Positions 33,760-42,459 of a stretch of DNA of 64,000 nucleotides are shown here, in pieces. The notes under the pieces were generated by a model. The model was not told where the DNA came from, ran no database searches, and saw only the letters and a list, made by a program, of their open reading frames with translations. Source of the DNA: Erythrobacter dokdonensis DSW-74 (GTDB lineage Bacteria > Pseudomonadota > Alphaproteobacteria > Sphingomonadales > Sphingomonadaceae); the NCBI RefSeq assembly GCF_001677335.1, contig NZ_LZYB01000004.1, positions 248,001-312,000 of the forward strand, read 5' to 3'. Position 1 is the first letter of the stretch; each line of letters starts with the position of its first letter. The translations under genes were made by a program, and so were the position numbers.

Positions 33760-35012
33760 GCGGATGTTCCGAAGTTTCGTTGCGGGGGATTGAGGGGGAT
33801 GACCGTCGCGCTAGGGGAGGCGGCCCTGGTATCCCCTTGTTGTGCAGGGACGGGGGAAACCTGCAATTCGGGTTCGCTTGCGGTGCTGTACGGAATCTCG
33901 ATCATCACGGTGAAACCGCCACCGGGTTCGGAGCGGGTTTCGAACACGTGCGTATCGCCATAGGCCTGCATCAGGCGGTTGCGGATATTGGCAAGGCCGA
34001 CCCCTGTAGAAACGGGCCGGCCGGGGATATGCCCGGCAAGTATTTCAGCGCGCGAGGTTTCCGCATCGAGCCGGTCGAACAGCAATGGTTCGTCGAGACC
34101 GGGGCCGGTGTCCTCTACTGTCAGCCGCAGTCTTTCGCCGATCACGCGGGCGGTCAGCGAGATGCGGGCCCCTTCCTCTTGCGGACTGACGGCATATTTG
34201 ATCGCGTTCTCGACCAGCGGCTGCAGCAGCATCGAGGGCAATTGCGCGCCAAGCGCCGCGTCGTCGATCTCGAAATGGGTGCGCAGGCGCTCTTCAAAGC
34301 GCATCCGCTCGATATCGAGATAGAGCTGCAGCGTCTCGATCTCCTGCGCCAGCGTGACCTGGCTCCCGGGTTCGGCGATCAATGTGTGCCGCAGGAAGCC
34401 CGACAGGCGGGTGAGCATGGCATTGGCCGGCTCGGTCTGCTTGAGCAGCACCAGAGTGGAGATCGAATTGAGGGTGTTGAACAGGAAGTGCGGGTTCAAC
34501 TGATAGCGCAGCATGGCCAGCTGCGCGGCGGTGGCCTGCGCTTCGAGCCGCTCCAGCCGGTCGGCCTGCTCCTCGACCGTGAGGAAGAAATTGATCGCGT
34601 AGTACAGCGCGCTCCATCCCACGAGCAGCATCAGCGGGATGAGGGACAGGCTGATGACGCGCTGCGCGAACGTGGTTTCGCGGCTGGCGCCATAATAGAC
34701 CCCTTGCACCCACGCATCGATCGAGGCGTGAAGGATCACCGCCACGAACAGTACCAGTGCGGTAATGCCCCAGGTGACAAGCGGGCGCTGACGGATCAGT
34801 TCGCGGTAGATTACCGAAAGCAGGAGGCTGATGGAAAAGCCTGTGATGGTCGACACGAGGATCAGCGCCATCAAGGCAAATGGCTGACCGTTGACCACGG
34901 CGATCACCGCGCGCAGCAGGAAGGCTGCACCCCAGCCGGCCAGCTGGAGGTTCCAGAACGCGCGGTTCTTGCTCGCGAAGAACGGCGCCGGCTGGATCTG
35001 GAGCACTGCCAT
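33756..35012 (-). CDS. LytS/YehU-like membrane sensor histidine kinase
   Basis: The 418-residue protein has four or so membrane segments in the first 160 residues and then a coiled-coil EEQADRLERLEAQATAAQLAMLRYQLNPHFLFNTLNSIST, the His_kinase signature with the phosphoacceptor His near residue 195. The ATPase part has LVENAIKYAVSP and TGPGLDEP and GVGLANIRNRLMQAYG. It has no recognised extracellular sensor domain, so the membrane region may itself sense the signal. ATG 35012 is chosen over an upstream start because the upstream residues are Arg/Cys-rich and unlike the family. A LytTR regulator overlaps it. Confidence 0.93.
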   Translation of the reverse strand: MAVLQIQPAPFFASKNRAFWNLQLAGWGAAFLLRAVIAVVNGQPFALMALILVSTITGFSISLLLSVIYRELIRQRPLVTWGITALVLFVAVILHASIDAWVQGVYYGASRETTFAQRVISLSLIPLMLLVGWSALYYAINFFLTVEEQADRLERLEAQATAAQLAMLRYQLNPHFLFNTLNSISTLVLLKQTEPANAMLTRLSGFLRHTLIAEPGSQVTLAQEIETLQLYLDIERMRFEERLRTHFEIDDAALGAQLPSMLLQPLVENAIKYAVSPQEEGARISLTARVIGERLRLTVEDTGPGLDEPLLFDRLDAETSRAEILAGHIPGRPVSTGVGLANIRNRLMQAYGDTHVFETRSEPGGGFTVMIEIPYSTASEPELQVSPVPAQQGDTRAASPSATVIPLNPPQRNFGTSA

Positions 35013-35097
35013 AGTCGCTCGGTCTAGCCGATTTCGGCCCGTCTCGCACCGCAATTCGCATCCGCGGTCGCGGGCGCACCACGGCTTGCCGCAAGGT

Positions 35098-36105
35098 TCA
35101 TTTCTTTTCCGCCCGTTCAAGTCCCTTGGCGGGATCGATCCCGCGACGGAAATGCGTGCGCCAGTCCGCTCGCCCCTCGCTGGCCATTGCCGCGGTGATC
35201 AGGGGCAATTCGGCGGCGATGAATTCGGCGCGCTCGTCCCAACCGTCATGATTGCGGATCATCAGGATCCCGGCATCATGGCGCGAGCCCCAGCGGGTCA
35301 TGAAGGTTACGCCGGCCTGCGGATCATAGCCCGCATTGGCAAGCAGCCAGGGGATGAGCCTGTCGGCCTCGCGCTCGGTGCGGCGCACGTTGCGGCGGCT
35401 CCGGCCGTTGCGGTCGAGCCAGGCGTCGTGCTCTAGCACGTTGTGCGCCAGCTCGTGCGCGACCAGCGCGGCGAAAACGTCTTCCTCGGGATAGGCGAAA
35501 GCCGGGAAGCCGATCCCGATAACCACCCGTTTGCCGTCGGCCACGGCCTTGTCGCCTTCGCCCATCAGCTCGAAGCGCGTGGCGCAGACTTCGACCGGCC
35601 GGGCGCGCGCCTGCCCGCCATCGGCAAAGCTGATCGTGATGCCGCCATGTTCGGCGAGCATCGCGTCGATATGGTCATGCGCCCAGACGAGGCGCTGCCA
35701 GTCCATTTTTTCGCCCGCGGGCCATTGGTTGGGATCGAAGCGCTCGAGCCCCACGATCTCGCGGTTGCGGGCGAAGGCCCCGGACAGTGCCGCCGGGGAT
35801 CCGCGTGCGGCAGTCTGCACGGCGAAATCGCCGGTCAGGCCGAGCGCCTTGCGGGCAATCGCGGGCGCGCCGTAACTGGCCATGTCCTGCAATTGCAGAC
35901 CTATCGAGGCGATCACCCGCGGGCAGAAACCGGCATTGCCGCGCACCAGCTGCCAGCCGACATCCTGCAATCTTTGGTCGGCATCCTGATAGCGCCCGAT
36001 CGCCGCGCGCTCGGCGGCGTAATCAACCGGCGGGGTATCGGAATTGGCGGCCAGCAGCGCTGCCATCCCCGCCAGCAGCGCGCGCCGCCAGCCCCGCTTT
36101 CTCAT
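35098..36105 (-). CDS. M48-like zinc metallopeptidase, exported
   Basis: The 335-residue protein has an N-terminal hydrophobic segment (ALLAGMAALLAAN) and a zinc-peptidase core with HELAH (near residue 219) and a downstream EREADRLIPW in which Glu would be the third ligand. The spacing is as in M48 peptidases. The N-terminal part (GFCPRVIASIGLQLQDMASYG) is typical of proteobacterial envelope peptidases of this type. It overlaps the DsbA-like gene by four bases. It is the smaller, non-TPR partner of the second M48 gene nearby. The substrate is unknown. Confidence 0.82.
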   Translation of the reverse strand: MRKRGWRRALLAGMAALLAANSDTPPVDYAAERAAIGRYQDADQRLQDVGWQLVRGNAGFCPRVIASIGLQLQDMASYGAPAIARKALGLTGDFAVQTAARGSPAALSGAFARNREIVGLERFDPNQWPAGEKMDWQRLVWAHDHIDAMLAEHGGITISFADGGQARARPVEVCATRFELMGEGDKAVADGKRVVIGIGFPAFAYPEEDVFAALVAHELAHNVLEHDAWLDRNGRSRRNVRRTEREADRLIPWLLANAGYDPQAGVTFMTRWGSRHDAGILMIRNHDGWDERAEFIAAELPLITAAMASEGRADWRTHFRRGIDPAKGLERAEKK

Positions 36106-36794
36106 CCGGTGCTGCCCCCGTCGAGCGCAGCCTTGAGCCTGTCATAGCCCACCGCCCCGCCGATCGGCTTGCGTCCGGCAATCCATGCCGGGGTGCCCGA
36201 AAAGCCCAGTGCCCGCGCCAGTTCGAGGTTGCTGGCGATCTCCGCGGAGACGGCGTCGGATGCTGCATCGGCTTCGGCACGGGCCATGTCGAGCCCGGCC
36301 TCGACGGCCGCGGCGCGCACGTCGCCCAGCCGGAACATGGCATCGTGGAAGGCGCGATACTTGCCCTGCAATCCGGCCGCCAGCGCCATGCGCGAGGCTG
36401 CGTCGCTGCCCTCGAAAATCGGCCATTCGCGGATCACGACCTTGAGATCGGGATCCTCGGCCACCAGCCGGTTCACGTCCTTGAGGCTCGCGGCACAATA
36501 GGGGCAATTATAGTCGGTGAATTCGACCAGCACTTTCGTGCCCTGCGGATTGCCGATCATCACGCCCGGAAAGGGGGTGAACACCGCATCGCCAAGGTCC
36601 GCCAGCCGCTTTTCCGCCTCCTGCGCCTCGTAGGCCTCGACCATCTGCGGCAGCATGTCGGGATTGGAGAGCAGGAAGGCGCGGGTGCGGTTGTCGGCAA
36701 GACCGGCATAGGACCAGATCGCCGCGCCGAGAAAGCCGAACACGAGCGCGGTGAGAGCGGTCAGCAGAGTGTTGCGCAAGGAGGATTGGGGCAT
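36102..36794 (-). CDS. DsbA-like thiol-disulfide oxidoreductase, membrane anchored
   Basis: The 230-residue protein has an N-terminal membrane anchor (LLTALTALVFGFLGAAIWSYAG) and a thioredoxin-fold domain with active site EFTDYNCPYCAAS (CPYC near residue 93) and the cis-Pro region GFSGTPAWIAGRKPIGGAVGYD. This is the DsbA/Com1 type that oxidises or rearranges disulfides in the periplasm. It sits between two M48-type zinc peptidase genes, 34 bases from one and overlapping the other by four bases, which suggests that the three cooperate in periplasmic protein quality control. Confidence 0.92.
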   Translation of the reverse strand: MPQSSLRNTLLTALTALVFGFLGAAIWSYAGLADNRTRAFLLSNPDMLPQMVEAYEAQEAEKRLADLGDAVFTPFPGVMIGNPQGTKVLVEFTDYNCPYCAASLKDVNRLVAEDPDLKVVIREWPIFEGSDAASRMALAAGLQGKYRAFHDAMFRLGDVRAAAVEAGLDMARAEADAASDAVSAEIASNLELARALGFSGTPAWIAGRKPIGGAVGYDRLKAALDGGSTG

Positions 36795-36828
36795 CGGGGT
36801 TCCGTCGGCAGCTGGATGGCTCGCCAGC

Positions 36829-38196
36829 CTAGCGCCTGTCGCGCAGACGTTCCAGTTCGGCGCGTGCCTCAAGCGCGACGTCCTGTGCGCGGATCCAGTC
36901 GGGCGAGCCGTAGGGCAGGCTCGCCTCGGCTGCCTGCGCGTTCTGCAGCGCTTCGGGATAGCGGCGGTTCATGACCAGCTGCTCGGCGCTGGCAAGGCGC
37001 GCGCGAGGTATATCGCCACGTGCGGCATAGACCACGCCGAGCTGATACCAGGCGAAGGGATTGTAGCGGTCGCGCGAGACTGCCGCGCGCAGCACCCGCT
37101 CTGCTTCGGGGTAATTCGCCTCGTTTTCGGTGGCGATCAGCGCGTGACCGAAAATGCCCGCGATCAACGGGTGGGCGCGGGTCAGCTCGGTCGCGCGGCG
37201 CAGCGGCACCAGCGCTTCCATCGGCCGTCCGGATTCGAGCAGCACCTGGCCCTTCAGCTCAAGGAAATAGGGGTTGTCCGGCTCGACAGCGAGCAGCGCG
37301 TCGGTCTCGGCCAGCGCGAGGTCGACCCGCGCGTCCTTGTGATAGGCATAGGCCCGCGCATAGCGCGCCGGAATGCTGGTGTCGCTCGGAGGGAAATAGG
37401 TCAGCGTGCGTCGCGGCTCGGCGAGAAAGCCGTAGAGCTTCGCCTTGGCACGCAGGAACCGCTCCTGCAGGGCCGGATCGTCCGGCGCATCCCACGCCGG
37501 GTCTTCCTCGAGCAGATTGCGCAGGGTCTGGATGCGGTCGCCCGAAAGCGGGTGGGTGCGCATGTAGGCGGCATCGTCCGACTGGCTGTAGCCGCGCCGG
37601 ATTTCATAATTGCGCAGCCGTTCGAAGAACTTGAGCATCCCGCGCCCGGAAATCCCGGCGCCGGAAAGGTAGCGCGCACCGGCTAGGTCGGTCGAGGCTT
37701 CCTGGTCGCGGTTGAACGCAAGGAAGCTGCCAAGCGCCGCCTGCTGGCCCGCCATGATCGCGCCGATTGCCGCATCGCCTGCCCCGGCCAGTGCCGCGCC
37801 CACGCCGATGAGGAGCGAGAGGATACTGATTCCATTGGCCGCCTTGGTGCGCTCGTTGAAACGGACCACGTGGCCTGCGGTGATGTGGCCCAGCTCATGC
37901 GCGAGCACGCCCTGCACCTCGTTGGCGGTTTCTGCGGCATTGATCAGGCCGGCGTGCACATAAATCGCCTGACCCCCGGCGACGAAGGCATTGATCGAGC
38001 CGTCGTTGATCAGCACCAGCTCGACATTGCCGGGCTCCAGCTCGCTCGCCTCGACCAGCGGGGCGGTCATGTCATTGAGCAGTTCCTCGGTCTCGGCATC
38101 GCGCAGGATCGATTGCGCGACAACCGGCTGGGCGACGAGCGCCGCACAGGCAGCCAGCGCCAGAGCCTTGGCGAAAAGAGAGCGGGGGGCACGCAT
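36829..38196 (-). CDS. M48-family metalloprotease with TPR repeats (BepA-like)
   Basis: The 455-residue protein has a signal peptide (ALALAACAALVAQPVVAQS), a zinc protease domain with HELGH (near residue 101), a membrane-like segment ISILSLLIGVGAALAGAG, the EASTDLAGARYL third-ligand segment and the DDAAYMRTHPLSGDRI motif, then TPR-like repeats from about 280 to the end. BepA-type proteins trim or chaperone outer-membrane LptD in the periplasm. It is the first gene of a minus-strand set with the DsbA-like and second M48-like genes. ATG 38196 is used rather than GTG 38205. Confidence 0.93.
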   Translation of the reverse strand: MRAPRSLFAKALALAACAALVAQPVVAQSILRDAETEELLNDMTAPLVEASELEPGNVELVLINDGSINAFVAGGQAIYVHAGLINAAETANEVQGVLAHELGHITAGHVVRFNERTKAANGISILSLLIGVGAALAGAGDAAIGAIMAGQQAALGSFLAFNRDQEASTDLAGARYLSGAGISGRGMLKFFERLRNYEIRRGYSQSDDAAYMRTHPLSGDRIQTLRNLLEEDPAWDAPDDPALQERFLRAKAKLYGFLAEPRRTLTYFPPSDTSIPARYARAYAYHKDARVDLALAETDALLAVEPDNPYFLELKGQVLLESGRPMEALVPLRRATELTRAHPLIAGIFGHALIATENEANYPEAERVLRAAVSRDRYNPFAWYQLGVVYAARGDIPRARLASAEQLVMNRRYPEALQNAQAAEASLPYGSPDWIRAQDVALEARAELERLRDRR

Positions 38197-38250
38197 CTGG
38201 CGCACCCTACCGTGTTTCCGCCTGAACTCAAACTGAAGGGAAGCCTGCAG

Positions 38251-39885
38251 CTACCCGATCAGCTTCCTCGCGGCGCGTTCGAGCTGCGACACATCTTCTG
38301 GCAGTTCGCCCAGCACGGCGAGATTGCCGTCTGCGTCGCGGCGCACCATGACCAGCGCGAATTCCGGCCCTTCCCCGGCCAGCGCCTCGAGGGACAGGGC
38401 CTCGAGCGCGCGCAGCTTCTTCGCCAGCGCCGCGCGCACGCCTTTTTCTTCTTCGATCGCCTTGCCCTGCTCCTCGCGGCGCAGGCGGCGTTCGGCCTTG
38501 ACCACGCCCTTGAGGCCGCCTTCGGCTTCGGAAAGGAAGTGCGACAGGCTGCCGCGTTCGAGCCCGAGCCGGTGCGCGTGGGTCAGCACCGCGGCGTATT
38601 CGGTGAGGCGGGTCTTGTCGTAATCATGCCCGAACACAAGCTTGACCACGGGGGTCATCGGCGCGCGTTCCTGCATGGTCAGACCGCTTTCGGCGATCAG
38701 CTCGGCATAGTCTTCCGGTGCGGACTGCGCAGCCAGCGAGAAGTCATAGGCGCGGCTGACGGCTTCGTAGAGCGCGCTGCGGCTGCGGTCCTCGGTCGCG
38801 TCGGCAGCATGTGCGAGTTGGCGAGCCGCAGCGAGCCAATCATGCAGGTCGGCATTTTCCGGGACTTCGACAGCCGTAAAGGCCGGCGTCCCGCCGACAG
38901 GCGCGAAATCGTCGGTGAAAGCGAAATCCACATCGGGATCGTAGGGCAGAACGGCCGGATCAATGGCTTTCTTGGCCGGGGCCTCGATGTAATCGGCCAG
39001 CGAGGCGAAGCTGTAGCCTGCACTTTCCTCCTCGCCTTCGTCCTCGTCATACTCCTCGTCATCGTCGAGTTGATAGTGGGCGAAGTCTGGCAGGGAGATT
39101 TCATTGCCCGTTTTCGCGCCTTCACCCAATGTATCGGGGGATGCGTCATCTGCCGCGACAAATTCTTCGTCGTCTTCATGGGCGGGCGAATCCGCCCAGT
39201 CGGTGACAGGGTCGGCCGCGCGGCGGCGCGGCTCTTCGGCCAGTTCCAGGTCAGCGCCCAGTTCGAGCGCCTGATCGATTTCGAGCAGGAGCTCGTCGGC
39301 GGTCAGCTGGTCGGCCATTTCCTTCCAGTTGATCACGCCATAGATGAAATCAATCGTTTCATCGTTGCTCGAAAAGGGCAGCAAGATGCCGCGGTAAAGG
39401 ATTTCGATGCCGCGCTGGTTGACGAATTCGGCCTCGAAGCCGATCGGCGCCTGATTGGCGAGGATTTGCATGTAGTGGTCAGTGATGCGGCTCAGCAATG
39501 AGCGCGGCGGCACATCGGAAAGGTGAGTGATCCGGCCGATGCCGCCACATTCGTGCGCCAGCTTTTCGCCCAGGAACTGCACCGCCGGGTTTTCGATGCC
39601 GGACGTAAAATCGAGCAGCACGCTATAGGGGCCGAAGTCGGGCAGGTTCGCCGGATCGAGATCGTCGATGGCAGGGAACATCCGTTCGCCCAGCAGGCTT
39701 GCCCAATGATTATAGGCGCGCACCTGCATCCGGCGTTCGTCCTGGCCGATCGCTTCGGGGGGCATTTCGCGCGGCGTCGCTGTCTCGGGGCCTTCCTCGT
39801 CGGTTGTATCCCAGCCGCGATCCGCAGCCAGCCCCGCCGGATCGACGTGCTCGCCGGAATCGAATGGGCCGCGCAGAGTGTCCAT
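38251..39885 (-). CDS. PAS domain protein with acidic linker, cytoplasmic
   Basis: The 544-residue protein has an N-terminal PAS-type domain (about residues 55-190: YNHWASLLGERMFPAIDDLDPANLPDFGPYSVLLDF, then ECGGIGRITHLSDVPPRSLLSRITDHYMQILANQAPIGFEAEF). Next comes a strongly acidic linker (residues about 220-310, with DDDEEYDEDEGEEES) and a helical C-terminal half with conserved SRSALYEAVSRAYDFSLAAQ and KLVFGHDYDKTRLTEYAAVL. It lacks any kinase or cyclase domain. Sphingomonad relatives of this kind are annotated as PAS proteins without a defined role. It has no obvious operon partner. Confidence 0.75.
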   Translation of the reverse strand: MDTLRGPFDSGEHVDPAGLAADRGWDTTDEEGPETATPREMPPEAIGQDERRMQVRAYNHWASLLGERMFPAIDDLDPANLPDFGPYSVLLDFTSGIENPAVQFLGEKLAHECGGIGRITHLSDVPPRSLLSRITDHYMQILANQAPIGFEAEFVNQRGIEILYRGILLPFSSNDETIDFIYGVINWKEMADQLTADELLLEIDQALELGADLELAEEPRRRAADPVTDWADSPAHEDDEEFVAADDASPDTLGEGAKTGNEISLPDFAHYQLDDDEEYDEDEGEEESAGYSFASLADYIEAPAKKAIDPAVLPYDPDVDFAFTDDFAPVGGTPAFTAVEVPENADLHDWLAAARQLAHAADATEDRSRSALYEAVSRAYDFSLAAQSAPEDYAELIAESGLTMQERAPMTPVVKLVFGHDYDKTRLTEYAAVLTHAHRLGLERGSLSHFLSEAEGGLKGVVKAERRLRREEQGKAIEEEKGVRAALAKKLRALEALSLEALAGEGPEFALVMVRRDADGNLAVLGELPEDVSQLERAARKLIG

Positions 39886-39997
39886 GGCTATTCTCGCCCC
39901 TTAGTGAACAATTACCAGAGGCCGTTCTGGCCGCTTGTGGTAAACATCACGTTAAGTCGGGCGGGGATGTCGAAGCCGAGAATCCGGTTCCCGGGGG

Positions 39998-40435
39998 TTA
40001 CAGGAAATAGCGCATCCTGATCGTCAGGCGACTTGTGCCTTCGCCCTGGGAAAAGACCGCATCGCGGAACTTGGGCGGGGCCATCTTGACCGGTGCGTCG
40101 CGCGAAAATCCGTAGCCTTCCTTGGGCATCATGCCCAGCGCCCGGTCCGCCTTGCCGTTGTCATTCTCGTCATGCAGCAACGCGATCGCATAGTCGCCAG
40201 GTTTCACTCCTGCAAAGCGGATCACGACGTTCTCGCCGGCGGGCACCGTGGTGCGGTGCGAGCCGGGGTCCTTGATGCATTTGGGAAAAATGTCCTCGCG
40301 CGTGGTCATGCAGGCCCGCACGACGCCCTTGGTCGAACGCAGGTCCGTGACAGTGATGACCACCTCGCCTGCCAGCGCAGGGGTGGCGGCGAGCATCGCG
40401 GAAGCGCTTGCCAGGGCGAGGCCGGCCCCTTTCAT
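39998..40435 (-). CDS. DUF2141 domain protein, exported
   Basis: The 145-residue protein has a signal peptide (ALASASAMLAATPALAG) and the DUF2141 core: VVITVTDLRSTKGVVRACM, KPGDYAIALLHDENDNGKADRALGMMPKEGYGFS. The D.NxNGK segment and GYGFS are family hallmarks; the family is periplasmic with unknown function. Its ATG overlaps the stop of the sterol-desaturase-family gene (ATGA), so the two are co-expressed. A divergent paralogue lies at 53665-54195. Confidence 0.9.
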   Translation of the reverse strand: MKGAGLALASASAMLAATPALAGEVVITVTDLRSTKGVVRACMTTREDIFPKCIKDPGSHRTTVPAGENVVIRFAGVKPGDYAIALLHDENDNGKADRALGMMPKEGYGFSRDAPVKMAPPKFRDAVFSQGEGTSRLTIRMRYFL

Positions 40436-41208
40436 GAAAGCGCTGCTTCGGGCGCGTGTCCCGCTTCGGCGACGATCCGCCGCGACAGCCCCTTGTCCGT
40501 GCCGCACAGCTTGTCCCAGAAGCGGAAATAGAGCCCGTAATTGCATTTGTATTCCTCGTGGTGACGTTCGTGATGGCTGGCGGTTATCAGCCAGGCCCCC
40601 AACCGCGAATGAACAAGCCAGCGCGGGAAAACCTCCCAGCCCATGTGATTGGTCACCCCCATCACCGTGGCTATGGTCAGAACGAGGCCGAGCACGGCGA
40701 TGTTGATCGGCACGAAGAACACCAGCACCGGGACAACCACCGCTCCGGTGAGCGCCTCGATCGGATGAAAGCTCATCGCCGTCCATGCCGTCGGCGGACG
40801 GCTTGCATGGTGGACAGCGTGGGCAAGCCGGAACCACTTCGGCTGGTGCATCCAGCGATGGCTCCAGTAAAAACAGGTGTCCTGCACGAACAGATAGATC
40901 AGCAAGGACAGCGGATGATACCACCACGGCAAGGCGGCGATATCGGTGCTGATCTGCGTCCAGCCATGATGCCGCCAGCCCCACAGGACAATCCCTGCTG
41001 GAGCGCCATAGATGCCGGCCGATAGCAGCGACCAGCGGATCTCGCGTGCAATCTGCTCCCCTCGCCCGGCGTAGAGGCCGGGACGCATTCGTGCCGTGGC
41101 GAGTGCGAACAGTCCGCTGGCGGCGAAATAGCGCATTGCGACGATGAGAGTGACGGCCAGGCTGACGATCAGCAGCGCGAGCGGAACGGGCAGGTCGGAC
41201 GGAAGCAT
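40432..41208 (-). CDS. Fatty acid hydroxylase/sterol desaturase family membrane protein
   Basis: The 258-residue integral membrane di-iron enzyme has three or four membrane segments and the histidine clusters HRWMH (near residue 115), HAVHH (near 128) and HERHHEEY (near 213), which bind the two irons. The family oxidises lipids, including sterols, fatty acids and carotenoids; CrtG carotenoid 2-hydroxylase of sphingomonads belongs here, so a carotenoid or hopanoid/lipid substrate is possible. It is coupled to a DUF2141 gene, which is not a known requirement for this enzyme. The substrate cannot be assigned. Confidence 0.9.
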   Translation of the reverse strand: MLPSDLPVPLALLIVSLAVTLIVAMRYFAASGLFALATARMRPGLYAGRGEQIAREIRWSLLSAGIYGAPAGIVLWGWRHHGWTQISTDIAALPWWYHPLSLLIYLFVQDTCFYWSHRWMHQPKWFRLAHAVHHASRPPTAWTAMSFHPIEALTGAVVVPVLVFFVPINIAVLGLVLTIATVMGVTNHMGWEVFPRWLVHSRLGAWLITASHHERHHEEYKCNYGLYFRFWDKLCGTDKGLSRRIVAEAGHAPEAALS

Positions 41209-41265
41209 TGCCGGGAGATATGGCGCAAATCGCGACCGGGCGACAGCCTCAATCGATGAAGGCCT

Positions 41266-41781
41266 TCAGGACAACGAATCGAGTGCGTTGCACAGCGGAT
41301 CGCGCAGCGCGGTGTGCCGCCGCATCGCGATCCGCGCCAGCCGCTCCACTTCGACCTTGCGTCGCGCCGCCGCCAGCGGCTCAAGTGCGGCCGGGCGCAG
41401 GATTTCCGCATCATAACCGTCTGCCACGATCACCCCGCAGGTCTCGGGCCTGAAGGCGGCGGTGTCGAGCGGCGCACGGTCGAGCGCGGCAGGCACGCCC
41501 CAGTAGAACCGGTCACAGAAATCGAGATAGTCCTGCCACTTGGCATCGCCCAGCAGATCGCCGCGCGCGACCTTGATCTCGACGATCACGACCCGACCAC
41601 GGGCATCGATCCCCATCAGATCGGCGCGGCGGCCATTGCGGATCGGGACCTCGGGCAGGCACCAGATATCGTTGCGGGCGAACAGCCGCGAAATGCCGCG
41701 CGCCACGCCCGCAGCAGCGGTTGCGTCAAGGGGAAGCGCGGCGAACGACGAATCGCGCGCGGAAGAACCAGTCTCCGGCAT
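41266..41781 (-). CDS. mmcB: DNA repair putative endonuclease MmcB
   Basis: MmcB is a small alphaproteobacterial protein needed for resistance to mitomycin C and thought to be a nuclease. The 171-residue protein has the family core RLFARNDIWCLPEVPIRNGRRADLMGIDARGRVVIVEIKVARGDLLGD, with D and EIK as the nuclease-type motif, and KWQDYLDFCDRFYWGVP. The LexA-type box GAAC-N7-GAAC lies 12 bases before ATG 41781, consistent with the SOS regulation reported for mmcB in Caulobacter. It is monocistronic between two unrelated genes. Confidence 0.9.
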   Translation of the reverse strand: MPETGSSARDSSFAALPLDATAAAGVARGISRLFARNDIWCLPEVPIRNGRRADLMGIDARGRVVIVEIKVARGDLLGDAKWQDYLDFCDRFYWGVPAALDRAPLDTAAFRPETCGVIVADGYDAEILRPAALEPLAAARRKVEVERLARIAMRRHTALRDPLCNALDSLS

Positions 41782-41793
41782 TGCCTCAAGCTG

Positions 41794-41808
41794 GAACAGA
41801 ATGCGAAC
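41794..41808. promoter_or_regulatory. LexA (SOS) box of mmcB
   Basis: GAAC-AGAATGC-GAAC is an exact match to the alphaproteobacterial LexA direct-repeat box (GAAC-N7-GAAC, or GTTC-N7-GTTC on the other strand). It lies immediately before the mmcB start, so LexA binding there would block its transcription until DNA damage. Confidence 0.8.
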
Positions 41809-41839
41809 ACAGTCAAGCGCACTTCCATGGTGCGCCCGA

Positions 41840-42220
41840 TCAGGCCTGTGCGGGCACCTCAAGCGCGGCAAGTATGCTTGCGCGGGCAGCATGGAACTCG
41901 CGCCAGAGTGCCAGCGCGGGTGCGCTGGTATCCTGTCCCCGCGCCGTCAGCGTGGCGAGGGCGACAAGGCCCGAGGCAAGCATCGCGGCAATATCGTCCA
42001 GGCCCTGGGCGGCTAGCGACCTTTGCCAGGGATGCGCGATCTCCACGAGAGTGCCGAATGCAGGCGGATCAGTCTCGGGCGCGATCCGTGCCATCGCGCC
42101 AAGCCGGGCCACCTGCCCATGCAGCGCATCCCACTGACCGACCAGCACCGATAGCGCGGGCGCATCTGCCGGCTCGGCTTCGGCACGTGGGAGAATCGGT
42201 TGGGGCGGAAGGCTGGCCAT
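41840..42220 (-). CDS. Hypothetical protein, Ala-rich helical
   Basis: I do not recognise this 126-residue protein. It has no signal peptide or membrane segment and is built of helices rich in Ala and Leu (VLVGQWDALHGQVARLGAMARI, LAAQGLDDIAAMLASGLVALATLTARG, ALALWREFHAARASILAAL). It has no near operon partner and lies between the tRNA-Arg promoter region and mmcB. Codon use looks normal. A longer start 75 bases upstream exists but is less likely. Confidence 0.55.
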   Translation of the reverse strand: MASLPPQPILPRAEAEPADAPALSVLVGQWDALHGQVARLGAMARIAPETDPPAFGTLVEIAHPWQRSLAAQGLDDIAAMLASGLVALATLTARGQDTSAPALALWREFHAARASILAALEVPAQA

Positions 42221-42320
42221 GCCTGCGAGGCTACGGACGGCTCCTTGCCGATTGGTTAAACCTCCGCTCCCTGCCAGTGCGGCCTGACCCGACAAATTGT
42301 GTGGCGCCGCGCCGGCGCTC

Positions 42321-42349
42321 TTGCTAAGCGCCGCGCCGCAAGCGATGAT
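42321..42349 (+). promoter_or_regulatory. Candidate promoter of tRNA-Arg(CCG)
   Basis: TTGCTA (42321-42326) and GATGAT (42344-42349) are 17 bases apart, which puts the start about 12 bases before the tRNA. It is a reasonable housekeeping-type promoter. Confidence 0.45.
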
Positions 42350-42368
42350 ATCGCGCTCGCGGCATCAT

Positions 42369-42445
<77 letters not shown>

Positions 42446-42459
42446 GCTTTTCACTCGCA

